The notes under the pieces are model-generated. The model was given only the letters and a program-made list of their open reading frames with translations, did no database searches and was not told where the DNA came from. Positions 39,434 to 49,747 of a stretch of DNA of 64,000 nucleotides are shown one piece after another; position 1 is the stretch's first letter; each line of letters starts with the position of its first letter. The stretch is from NCBI GenBank assembly GCA_023334545.1, contig JAADVB010000008.1:96019-160018 (forward strand), read 5' to 3'. Both the position numbers and the translations under genes were made by a program. The stretch comes from Salisapilia sapeloensis. Its lineage: Eukaryota; Oomycota; Peronosporomycetes; Peronosporales; Salisapiliaceae.

Positions 39434-40360
39434 ATGAGTAAGCTCCAACCATTCTCGACACTCCCATCCAATATTTTGGGCAGACTTCCCTCCTGTCTGC
39501 GAGGCAATGAGATCCTGAATTTGTCTCAAACACACCGCCATGCCATGACGCTTTTCTTTGAAAAGCGTTACTGGATGCATACTCTGCGAGATGCTGAGCT
39601 TGCAGGTCATGATTCTCCTCAAGTAGCATATGCAAAGCGACGATCATTTTATCTTGATGGCGATAGTGGTGATCACGGAAGCGCAATTGAAGTAACCTCA
39701 TTTGATGATCAAGCTGTGCTTCTCGACAAAGACAGTGGTTTTTCATTTGACCTGTGGTTTCGCTTACCCAAAGTATCTCCAGGAGCCGACGCTGTACTTC
39801 TTGGCGCACAATCACACCCGTTCACTAACGTTTCTTGGCCTTCGCTGCGACAACCGTTTGCTCGCATCGACAAGAACAACTTCTTGTATTGTGGTGTATT
39901 AGATCCAGGTCTCGGTCCCTTGAACATCATTTCTCGTCTGCAGCCTGATAAGTGGTATCACTTGGCTTTAACTTATGAAAGCCACCAACAAAATGTCTAC
40001 CTCAATGGAATTCATCTTGGTCACAGTGCTGGTCCACTCCGGAACGAATGGGGCGAACAGAACCACATCCAACTGGGCAATGGCTGCTTTCAACGCAATG
40101 CTCCGATGTGCAACATCTTTGGTACCGGGCCGCCAGTGAAAAGACTTAACGATTGGCATGGCTTTACAGGATACATCGATGATTTTCGCATTTGGGATCA
40201 AGCACTAACTAAACACCAAGTGGATGCATTGTGGAGAGGTCGAGATGACATTGCTGGGTTGACTCCGCAATACCATCTACTGCAGCAGCAGGGTAAGGCA
40301 AATATGCACCAAGTGTCTAAAGTCAAATGCGTTCGTCCACTAGATGATGCACTCTACTGA
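39434..40360 (+). CDS. F-box-like and LamG (concanavalin-like) domain protein
   Basis: A 308-residue protein from ATG 39434; the ORF continues upstream only via TTG. The N-terminal 60 residues resemble an F-box helical bundle (FSTLPSNILGRLPSCLRGNEILNLSQTHRH). From about residue 75 to 275 the sequence is a LamG/concanavalin-like jelly roll: FSFDLWFRLPK, then DKWYHLALTYESHQQNVYLNG and FTGYIDDFRIWDQALTKHQV. The last is the hallmark W-x(3-4)-L end of Laminin_G_3 modules. There is no signal peptide, so a cytosolic glycan or protein binder within an SCF-type ubiquitin ligase is possible. That is inference, because the F-box match is weak. It lies downstream of TAF2 on the same strand. Confidence 0.72.
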   Translation: MSKLQPFSTLPSNILGRLPSCLRGNEILNLSQTHRHAMTLFFEKRYWMHTLRDAELAGHDSPQVAYAKRRSFYLDGDSGDHGSAIEVTSFDDQAVLLDKDSGFSFDLWFRLPKVSPGADAVLLGAQSHPFTNVSWPSLRQPFARIDKNNFLYCGVLDPGLGPLNIISRLQPDKWYHLALTYESHQQNVYLNGIHLGHSAGPLRNEWGEQNHIQLGNGCFQRNAPMCNIFGTGPPVKRLNDWHGFTGYIDDFRIWDQALTKHQVDALWRGRDDIAGLTPQYHLLQQQGKANMHQVSKVKCVRPLDDALY

Positions 40361-42109
40361 CATCATTTGCCGCCCAAGCTCTATATGAATATATCGATTT
40401 ATTGCAATAAGATCATGGTGCTCAAGGCAATCCTTTATAAGTCGGCTGCATATAGATGTATTTTGTTCAATAAGCTAACGGTAACTTGGATCTACCTAGG
40501 TTATGATGAATTGCTATCAACTACGTTCTGCAATAAATTAGCTCGTTGGTTAACTTTTTGGCGTATATTCTTTCTAGACTTTTGCCACATTTGACGGCTC
40601 AGCTTCTCAAGCCCTCGCGATGAAAGGTTGTAGACCTCCCCTTCATAGCAGCCAGTAGGGCTTGCTTGACAGAAATATTTGATATCTATCTTTATAATCC
40701 GTCATGTCATCGGACCCTTGATGCTGAGCTGTAGGTACACTTTTATCATCATCAGCGTATAAATGACATGAAGCACGATCACTCTCATCGATAACGGGTT
40801 TTCGATGCATCTTGTTAGCCTTTTCATGTCAGTCTAGAATTTCATGTGAAGCTTCCTAGAAACAAGCTACCAATTTCGGCGCTACAGTGCTGTTTAGTTT
40901 ATAATCAGACATGCCAAACAGTTTATCAAGATCCTGTCAGTGGTCTTTCGCACGAACTGGTGAGTCAGTGTTCCTTCAGCAACTCAAGCTGCACCCATTT
41001 GTAGATCGTAGCTAGGAATCACGACCTACATTTCGTTTTTGTATAGCACTCACGACTACATCTTTTTCGTCGAAGCTACTTGACTTTCCCCTGGTATCTA
41101 ATGCGTGCAATGCAGTTTGTCATGCAATTTATCTCTGACGGCATCGATGTTGGTAGCTGCAGGGTAGGTAGATCAAATCAAATGGAATGCAAGAATTTCA
41201 TCAAAACTAATACCTCTACGGCTATAACTAGTCCGTGGGAGAAAGTTAAGGCGTTCATATCTTTGCTGCCATCATGAATGGCCGGAAGATTCACGAGTTA
41301 GCGATTTCTATGGTTATTACGGTGCTGATAATCATCGGAAATGAAATCGTCAAATGATGATGATTCGGTAGCCCTCTAGCTCGACATGACGATATGTAGG
41401 AGCTAGGGATCAGGTAGGTGGATTTCGTTACTATCTCATTTCAGTAGTCCTAAAACGCCCAAGCGAGTTCTCCGCTAAAAGCCGAGGTTGGTTGTATCAT
41501 GAATGGAGAAGTGCATTAGTATGTTTCCCTCGATCAAGTTCCCTCGGCTTACGCAAACTGTTTCGTTGCTTTATGTATGTGTGTCACCTCGAAATGAAAA
41601 GAAAAGATAAATGATCGCCTAAAGCTTCAAAAGCATGTGCCTCGTACGTACATCGCTCGTCCTTGACGATCGAAACGACGTTTTCATTAGTTTCGACTTT
41701 GTCAGCCAGTATCGCCCTTTGCAGGAGGACTAGCATGCACTTGAAACGATGTAGTTTGCAGTTCGTCTTTCCCGGGAGCACGTATGGTGTAAAACAATAG
41801 ACCTACTTCTGTCATCCCCATGAGTATCTTTTTCCTTCCTGTAGTGGCGTGGGATCCAAATCAACACGCAAGCGAGCTGGTGGAATCAGACGGCTTTTAC
41901 GGGAAAAATATAGATACTTCTCATACATTTTCGCATCACACGCATGGGACCATTTGCCGTACGAAACCGTATAGGACAGTCGATACTGATCGTGCCGACT
42001 CGACTTACAGCAACCGACGCACTAATTCCTACGATCATCTGTTTGCCGCATCTCCCTAGTCAACGGTGACATTTGTGTCGAGGAAAGACGTGCCTCGCCA
42101 TTACCAAAA
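40361..42109. other. 1.7-kb gene-poor region
   Basis: Several 60-80 codon ORFs (41080-41277 and 41820-42059, both +) have no recognisable motif. The last 50 bp form the leader of the zinc finger-GAF gene. No transposon or repeat features are seen. Confidence 0.45.
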
Positions 42110-44370
42110 ATGGCACGTTCGACGTCCGGCGGGCGCTCGACGCACGCACGGTCGACCAAGCACGCGTTCCGCACGTCGAGCACCGGGTACACGCCGACCG
42201 GTAGCATAAGCGACCCCTATGGCGACCACCCTCACCGGAGTCGCGACCCTCTCGACAGCGACGACATGGACTCGTATGAACAGCTCGGTAATAATTTAAT
42301 TCTGCCCTCCGTCCGGTCAAACAAGCCTCCCTCGCCGGAGGATGTAATCCTAAGGCAAGGCTCATTCCATCGCAACTCCTCCTCTAGCCAACGCGGCGGA
42401 TTTTACGATGCCCATGCACACTACCATCGATCGGAAGACGCGCCTCGGCATGTCCGCTTCACGGACCGCCATCTCTTTGAAATGGCTGCGGAAGCCTCGA
42501 CAAATGTTTCGGTACGCCAGTTCTATACCTTGTATACATCCAATTTATTTATGTGCATGCAATCTAGTGGGATGCTGTACTTCGCGACGTTGTTGGATGG
42601 AGGAAGCAGGCTTCAGAAGAGCACGTCGGAGGCGCAGTCACGTATACGAAACGTATGGGCAAAGCGTATTATATCAAGACCGTACAGCGCGTGGCAGCGA
42701 GCCCGACAGAAGTCCGACACCTCTTGCGGCCGTCCTCGACAGAAGAGTACGCCACGTGCATGCGAGAGCTCTTCGGCTCGAACTTTATCTTTGGCGCCGT
42801 TGCACACCGTGCAAAGAGTAAATCGAATCAAAGCGTGTCGACGGCAAGTGTGTCGACACAGCGTCGTCGTCGCGCTCGCCTCGCGCCGACTCCACAGATC
42901 CAAGACGTCATGGTCAAGACCGCGTCATTCGTCAAGACGAGTGTCTTTAGCCGGAATGAGCAAGCCTGTCTCCTCGACTCGCTAGAGCAACATGAGGATG
43001 GGAACGGCTTTACCATTATCCAAAGTTCCATGCATCCAGATGATATTTATGTAGGCAAAGCGAATGCCCATGTATGTGAACTACAAGATCTTCTATTAGC
43101 CACGGTCGTCGAGCGAGACCGACGTCGGAGAGGCTTTATCCGAGTCACGTTCTTCGGCCAAGCTTCTCTTCAACGATCTAGCACGTCCTCCGCCGCACCT
43201 ATAAAGCACATTGCATCGAAACGCACGATCCAGCATCGATTGCAAAATTTCGCCGCTTGCTCCCTTCGTCTTTCTATGATCGTGCGTCGCCATCGACTCT
43301 CTGATCAGGTGCTCTTGGCGCACCCAGCGACGTTCGATCCGAGCAACCAGCGCTGTATCTGTTGCACGCGAAGTCTGAACATCTTTTGTAATAAACGTCG
43401 GTGCTACCTCTGTCGATATTTCGTCTGTGAAGGCTGTAGCATCCGACAGCAAGTGGAGAATCCAACCCAACCGGATCGACCGAAGCGGGCTCGCTTGTGT
43501 GAGCATTGCGTCCAACGTGTCGATGGGCTGCCGACGATGCCACCGCCATCGGACGATGCAGCTAGCGTTAAGTACACGACCGCTTCTCAGCCGGAAAAAC
43601 GCAGTTCTAAACCACCAGCAGCACGTCGAGCTTCTCTGGCCGACATGCTGGAAAGCAAGATCGAGCACCAGGAAGACGAGTCGAAGCAGACTGCCGCAAA
43701 AAAAGTCATGGAAGACCTAGCAATCTTGGGCGATAACTTGCTCGACACTCGAGGAAGAGCGCAGTCGACTGCTGTGGCGGATCTGTCTCAGCCACGTCCT
43801 CCGGTCGAGACACGCCAGAGAGCTCGGACGAGAGCTGGGAAGGTCCGACCGACACGAATCAATGCTGATGTTTCTAGCAATAGAGAGTCGAAGGAGAGGC
43901 AGCAGACTATGGAGAGAAGCAGATTGGACAAGATCCAGGCCATGCCAGAGCTCGATATCATATGTGCGATTGCAGCGTTGGAGGTACAATGTGCGCTCTG
44001 TGTCGTTACGGTCGTGCAAGGAAACACGTTGCGTGCGATTGCGTCGAATGATACAAAGTACCTGCCCATCACATTACCTCGAAAACTGCCGTTCTTGAGT
44101 CCACGCAATGGCGAGAAGAGGTCGAGTCAGATGGATGTCCCGTTGGAGGGTACTGACCTGACGTTCCACTCTGGGTTTCCATTGCGCTCGAAAGATGGCA
44201 AGTTCATTGGTGCAGTCTGCTGCGCGGATACACAAGCGAGAAATCTTCCGGAGGTAGAAGGCTCGACGATGCAAAAGCTCGTGGCAACTGCAAGTCGATT
44301 TTTACAGATGGCACTCAAGTCGAGTGATGGACGTACGACCCCAGTGATCCATGTCGAGACGTCCGAGTAG
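42110..44370 (+). CDS. START-like, FYVE-related zinc finger and GAF protein
   Basis: Two exons, 42110-42511 and 42568-44370, join across a 56-nt GT-AG intron in phase 0, giving 734 residues. The start ATG has a favourable context (ccaaaaATGG). The order is a disordered, Ser-rich N-terminus (1-130), then a START-like region beginning WDAVLRDVVGWRKQA (about 135-330). Next is a FYVE-related zinc finger (about 395-455) with paired cysteines CICCTRSLNIFC, CYLCRYFVCEGC and LCEHC. A Ser/Lys-rich linker with coiled-coil tendency leads to a GAF-like domain (about 588-715; MPELDIICAIAALEVQCALCVVTVV, then GKFIGAVCCADT). The finger lacks the classical RRHHCR phosphoinositide loop, so membrane targeting is uncertain. 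GAF domains bind small ligands or mediate dimerisation. This combination is a stramenopile-style architecture whose biological role is unknown. A PTGR3-like gene follows on the same strand. Confidence 0.8.
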
Positions 44371-44500
44371 TAGCTGAGATGATTGTGTCTGATCTGATAG
44401 CGTAATCCGAAGTTTCGATATGATTGCGATTTATTCTCTGTTGTCTAAGCTTGTACTTTGCACCTTTTCAACTCTTCTCATTATAATACTTACTACGACC

Positions 44501-45549
44501 ATGCCAAGTTACAAGAAATTACAAGTCCATTCGCTCTCGAAAGACTTTCGACAATCGACCGAAGTCGTGGATGTCCCGAATGTTCCGACGGCCAACGAAA
44601 ATGAGCTCGTTATCCGAAACCACTATGCTGGAGTAAACGCCACGGACATTAACGTCACGAACGGAATGTACGGAGTGGATCAACCACCGTTCGGATGTGG
44701 TCTCGAAGCAGGTACGCAATCTGTAGTCTACTGCATTAGGTTGCCAATACTGACATGAAAGTAGTTGGTATCGTTGAGGAAGTGGGACCTAACGTATCCG
44801 GCTTCAAGAACGGAGATGCTGTCGTGTACCAAGCTCTTGGTGCCTTTGCGCAATACAACGTTGTTGCGGCCGATGTGGTACACAAAGTACCTGAATGCTC
44901 GCCCAAGTTGCTGCCGATTATGATCAGTGGCATTTCGGCGTCCATTTCGCTCGAGGTCAAGGGACAAATGAAGTCGAATGAAACCGTTCTGGTAACGGCG
45001 GCAGCTGGCTGCACAGGTCAATTTGCTGTTCAGCTTGCCAAAAAAGCTGGCAACCACGTCATTGGTACCTGCAGCTCGAAGGAGAAAGCTGATTTACTCA
45101 AGTCTCTCGGATGTGACCGTGTCATCAACTACACTGAAGAAGATGTCGGCCAAGTGCTACAGAAGGAGTACCCGGATGGTATCGATTTGATCTTTGAGAC
45201 GGTCGGAGGCAAATTGTTTAAGGATGTGGTTTCCAACATTGCCGTCAATGGACGCGTCCTGGCGATCGGAATGATCTCTTCGTACTTGAAGCAAGACCCG
45301 GATGCCCTGCCGACTCCGGACTTGATTTGGATGCTCCTACCGAAGAATGCTTCCCTTCATACCTTTAACATCTTTGGTCACCCCGACCTCATTCCTACTC
45401 ACGTCAGAAAGTTGATCGACATGATCGATGCTGGCGAAATTGAGTCTGGTCTCGACCCGACTACATTCCAAGGAGTTGAAAGCATCCCGAGTGCTGTCGA
45501 CCACATGTACGCTAAGAAGAACTTGGGCAAAATCGTCATCAAGCTTTAA
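44501..45549 (+). CDS. Prostaglandin reductase 3 (ZADH2)-like MDR oxidoreductase
   Basis: A 332-residue medium-chain reductase in two exons, 44501-44711 and 44762-45549 (50-nt intron). The start MPSYKKLQVHSLSKDFRQ aligns with the human PTGR3 start; the earlier in-frame ATG at 44420 would add a hydrophobic leader and is not preferred. N-terminal catalytic part: ENELVIRNHYAGVNATDIN and VGIVEEVGPNVSGFKNGDAV. Rossmann segment: VTAAAGCTGQFAVQLAKKAGNHVIGTCSS, where the Ala-Ala-Gly-x-Thr-Gly loop indicates NADPH binding. C-terminus: VDHMYAKKNLGKIVIKL. There are no structural or catalytic zinc cysteines, which fits the quinone-reductase branch. Likely activity is NADPH-dependent reduction of alpha,beta-unsaturated carbonyls; the physiological substrate in this organism is unknown. 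Confidence 0.88.
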
Positions 45550-47573
45550 CTAATAACATGATAAACAATCGCCATGCCATTTTAAACACGGACTCTAAAA
45601 ACTACGATTGTATCGAATAAAGAGTAGATTGGTGCAATATTCTTGGTGCAGTCAATAGATGTTAAGCGTTTGTTCAGGCACCTTCCTGCAAGTGACCACG
45701 GACTGTGCATAAAAGAAGAATCAGCTAGCAGGACTAAATTGTATCGAACCGCAGCGTTGTTTTCACATCGACATGTGGAACTATCAGCACTTATTTCTCG
45801 GAGATAACATAAAGACATTTAGGCCCTACTTCTTGTACGTTGTTGTTTAATATCATCAAACTCACGATCAAGTAACCTTCACCGTCGTGTTTTTCGACAA
45901 ACATTGACATTGCAAAACATGGCAGTATCAATTTCTAATATAAATGGTGTGCTATGGTGAGTGTAGAGATTTTACCAGGTAGAAGCTTATACTGAATGAC
46001 TTCATTATAGTGCCTGTAGTCTTGGAATCACAGCTTATTGAAAACAGAGCGAACAGAAGTATTGGCAGTCTCTCATTTCCATTCTAGCTGAATAGCAGAT
46101 GTAGTTCGTTGAAAGAATGTCTTGTGCTTTCTAGAGCGAACTTGAAATCACAACACGCTACATCAAATTTGTGAAGGAATCTAAATGTGAAAACGGCAGG
46201 TAAAGGCGTCGGGGAATACTTGATAGTCCTAATTACATGCCACGAGTATTTCTCTGAGTTGTCAATTTTGCAAAGTTTCCAATGACTATTCCCTGCTTCA
46301 AAATGCTTCAGTAACATCCAGAAACATGCTTGGTTCTCGGCGATGGCATAAATGTTTAATGCTCGAGCCGTTTGAGCTTCAAGTGTCCAAACTGTACAGA
46401 CTTTAAAGCTATCTGCCACTTTTACTGTTTTCAATATTCCTTGAAGCCGTATTGACACTAATACGAGTCCAATCTACTTTATTTCTTGGGAATCTGGACC
46501 AAACTCATTGGTCACCAACGGTAGTTTTGGGTGTAGAATCTTCGTATTAATCGCCAAAAGTTAATGACAGCAATCTTCAGAATGTACTTTTGCACATGAG
46601 CTGTTTATCAAACCAACAAGCGTTCATCTTCCGTCGCTTGTACGTTCTTCCTCAAGTTTAATCAGCGACCGATTACTAGATTTCCTCTCTACACTACCAT
46701 ATAAGATACTCAAACGTCACACCGAAGATCTTTGTCGACACGCTTACAAGTGAGATTAAAAACCGAGTACTGAAAGGATGCATTGAGTGCGAATTGTAGT
46801 TATAACTTATATATTCTTGCCTGTGAAAGCTTAATAGTTCATGCACCAACAGAAGTAGCTTGGTAAGTTCGACACCAACACTACGATTATTGTCGTGACA
46901 TGGACGAAGATCTAGTTACTCATGAGCAGTAGATCCAAGCAAGGAGACGCTTTAGCGAGGATACCATAATCCAGCAAGCTGAAGCCAAACAGCTATCAAA
47001 GATACATCTCACCACTCATTCCATTTCAATTGCCTCCTATTTATATCGTACCCGTCTTATGTGCACAATCATAATCGTGGTTGAAGCACGGAAACACTTC
47101 TTTGAAAGACGTGCTTGCATCAAAGGCTTCAAAGTCGAAATTTGACAAGAAATGATGGGGATTCATGCATACATATTTCTATCACGAAGACTTTATGAAT
47201 ACCATCTCATCCTGAGTTTCCTCCTGCCTGATCACAAAACAAAAGTAAGCCGATCCGTCCACTTATATAACTGTTCAAGATCATCTTGTAGTTGAATAGT
47301 GGGTGCAACTATTAGCATTTCACCAAGCATACAAAAGGCAAGATGAGGGGCTGCTAATCGACCAGCGCAAGACGACAAAATTAGATCCTCGAGTCCAATC
47401 GCAGCGTTTGATTGGCTAGAATCTACTAAAAGACCGTTAAATCCGTTAGAATGTCTAATTCCGCGCTTTTACGCGTCTAACCCCTCCAGCACAAGAGCCT
47501 CAGTCCAGCTAGTGTTCCCGATCTGCCATCGCTCGACGCATCACGTCCCCTCTATCTTTATTCCCACGGAGCA
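45550..47573. other. 2-kb gene-poor region with a weak transposase-like ORF
   Basis: A minus-strand 124-codon ORF (46084-46458) faintly recalls the middle of FAR1/MULE-type transposases (a hydrophobic run, then EAGNSHWKLCKID), but the catalytic acidic residues are not evident. Everything else is short and unassignable. No terminal inverted repeats are seen. Confidence 0.35.
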
Positions 47574-49747
47574 ATGTCATCGGACCATAGCTCTACCCGC
47601 AAGTCCATTAAGGAACGCAGCAAGCTCACGGGCAGGCGCAACCGGCAGGAGACGATGCTGTCCATTCGCAAAGCCAAGAAAGAGGATGCGTATGCCACTC
47701 GCCGGAATCTTCAGGCAAACCGCATCCCGTTCACGAGTGAAGACGGTGCACAGCATGCCCGAGACGTCGCGTCTCGCAAAGATCTATTTGAAAACCTCGC
47801 TGCGAGATCGCAATCGCTTCTTCAAGGTACATTTATCCTATTTCCTACTCGTCTACCTATGGACATTGGAAGGCACGAGCATCGGATCATGTCGACTTTG
47901 CTTCTATGAATCGTGTCGTGTATTCGATGTATATGCATAATGCATGGGTAGTGGTGGGACTAGAGTACTACCATGTCCTTTCTAGACTACCTGGAGCATG
48001 TAGATGATAAACTCCAGCTTACCAGTCCTGCATGCAACGTATATCAAGACTCCAACTAATTTGTAGCAATTGTGTAGGTATCCAGCATAAGGACATGATG
48101 ACGAGGCAGAAAGCCATGCGTGCCTTCGTCTACCTCTTGTCCAGCGGCGTTCCTCCTCTCTTTGACGAGTCAGATTCCCAGCACGTCGGTTTGTGGTCCA
48201 CCATCCTCTCTGCCCTCCCTCACTTTATTGCTATCCTGCAAGAGCCTGTCCAAGATGATAGTGCTATCCACCTGCATTCCGACGCTGCGTTTGCCCTTCG
48301 CTTCATCTCGTCCATGGACAAAGCTGCAGCCGTCATCCAAACAGGCGCCATCCCTCTCCTCGTGTCTCTCTTTCAAAGCGGCATTTCAGAACTGCAAGTC
48401 CAAGCAGCATGGGCGCTCGGAAACATCGCGTCCGAGTCCCCATCCAGCTGCGAAGCTGTGATCCAAGCCTGTCCGCCCCGCCATGTCCTTCCACACGTTC
48501 GTATGGCGACACCAGCCTTGCGTCGAGCTTCTGTCTGGCTACTCCGGAGTCTCGTGGACTCTCCGGAAGCAGTACAGTCGACACAGTCATTGGATTCGAG
48601 TACGCAAGAGGAGATTTTGGACGTTTTGTCGAGTATTTTAACCCAATTGACGAAAGAAAAAGTCTCTGCATTCTTACAAGCACGAGGCGAATCGTCTTTG
48701 ACGTTTCAAGTGCAGCAAGGGATGGCCAAGTGGCGTATATTTGAACTAAAAACAGGAAAACCTGCTCCGAACGATGTTGCTGTCGTTCGATTCGTACGAC
48801 AGGTGGATGCAGAGCAAGTGGAGGTAATGGATGTCGACGTGAACTTTGAAACAGGCGAAAATTCTGTCTTTACCGTCCGGAAACAAGACTTGCGACCCAT
48901 GACCGTCATGGACGATGGCATTGAAGATGAAGACGAAGAAGATGTGTCAGCGAATGAACAGTTGGATGAGCAGATGCTCACGTTATGCGATGGGTGCTGG
49001 GCGCTCGTGGAGCTATCTTTACAGAAAAATGACGTCATTCCAAAGCTCGTGGCGCATGGCGTGCCACCGAGGCTGGTGGAACTGCTCTACATCTCCCAGA
49101 GCTCGGTGGTTCTCTCCCCCGTACTGCGTCTCTTAGGCAACATCGTCTCTGCAGACGTCCAGTACGCCCAGAACGTACTGGAAGCGCACGTCCTCTCGGT
49201 CTTTCCCCACGTCTTGACGAATACCAGTCGAGCTGTGCGTGAAGAAGCGTGTTGGATGCTGTCGAATATCGCAGGCGGACAGGTGGATCAAGCGCAGGCA
49301 GTGCTGAACGCTCCGGACGTGCTGTCTGCTCTGATGGAGCAACTGTCGTGGGCCGAGTATAATGTCAAGCGAGAAGCGACGTGGGCTGTTTGTAATTTGA
49401 TGGTGAAATCGAGCGGACAGGAGCTGGAGCAGATCGTGTCGATGGGTGTGCTGGAGGCCTTTGTTCCGTTGCTGGACGAGTGGGAAGATCCGAGTGTTGA
49501 GATTGTGATTTTGGAAGCTTTGGAGAACTTTGTGCGGACAGGTGGACAGGATGCCAAGGTCAAGGTGGAGGAGGATGGGTGTTTGGAAAAGTTGGAAGAG
49601 TTGTGTTACGATGAGAATGAGCGCGTGAGTGAATTGGCGGTGCAATTGCTGGAAACGTACTTTGACGGACAGACGAAGGAGTCAATGGATCAAAACATGG
49701 ATTTCAAGCCTGTCGAAGGAGACGTCCAGTTTGACTTTACGCAGTAA
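47574..49747 (+). CDS. Importin-alpha-like nuclear transport adaptor
   Basis: It carries NLS cargo to importin-beta. Exon 1 (47574-47826) encodes the Arg/Lys-rich importin-beta-binding segment (KSIKERSKLTGRRNRQ). The main exon starts at about 48078 (GIQHKDMMTRQ) and encodes armadillo repeats: AAWALGNIASE, EACWMLSNIAGG and EATWAVCNLM, the familiar W-x-x-N cargo-contact pattern. Between them a 251-nt interval may be one long intron (a direct join keeps the frame, QG|IQHK) or may hold a small exon at about 47986 (DYLEHVDDKLQLT). Both are GT-AG-compatible, the second with an atypical donor. Unlike standard importin-alpha, the repeat array is interrupted by about 100 residues (MAKWRIFELKTGKPAP, then VDVNFETGENSVFTVRKQDLRPM, then an acidic linker). 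The C-terminal repeats complete the solenoid. Confidence 0.83.

Noticed and set aside
44420-44500. Hydrophobic N-terminal extension of the PTGR3-like gene
   Set aside because: The family start aligns with the ATG at 44501; the extra segment is probably leader sequence.
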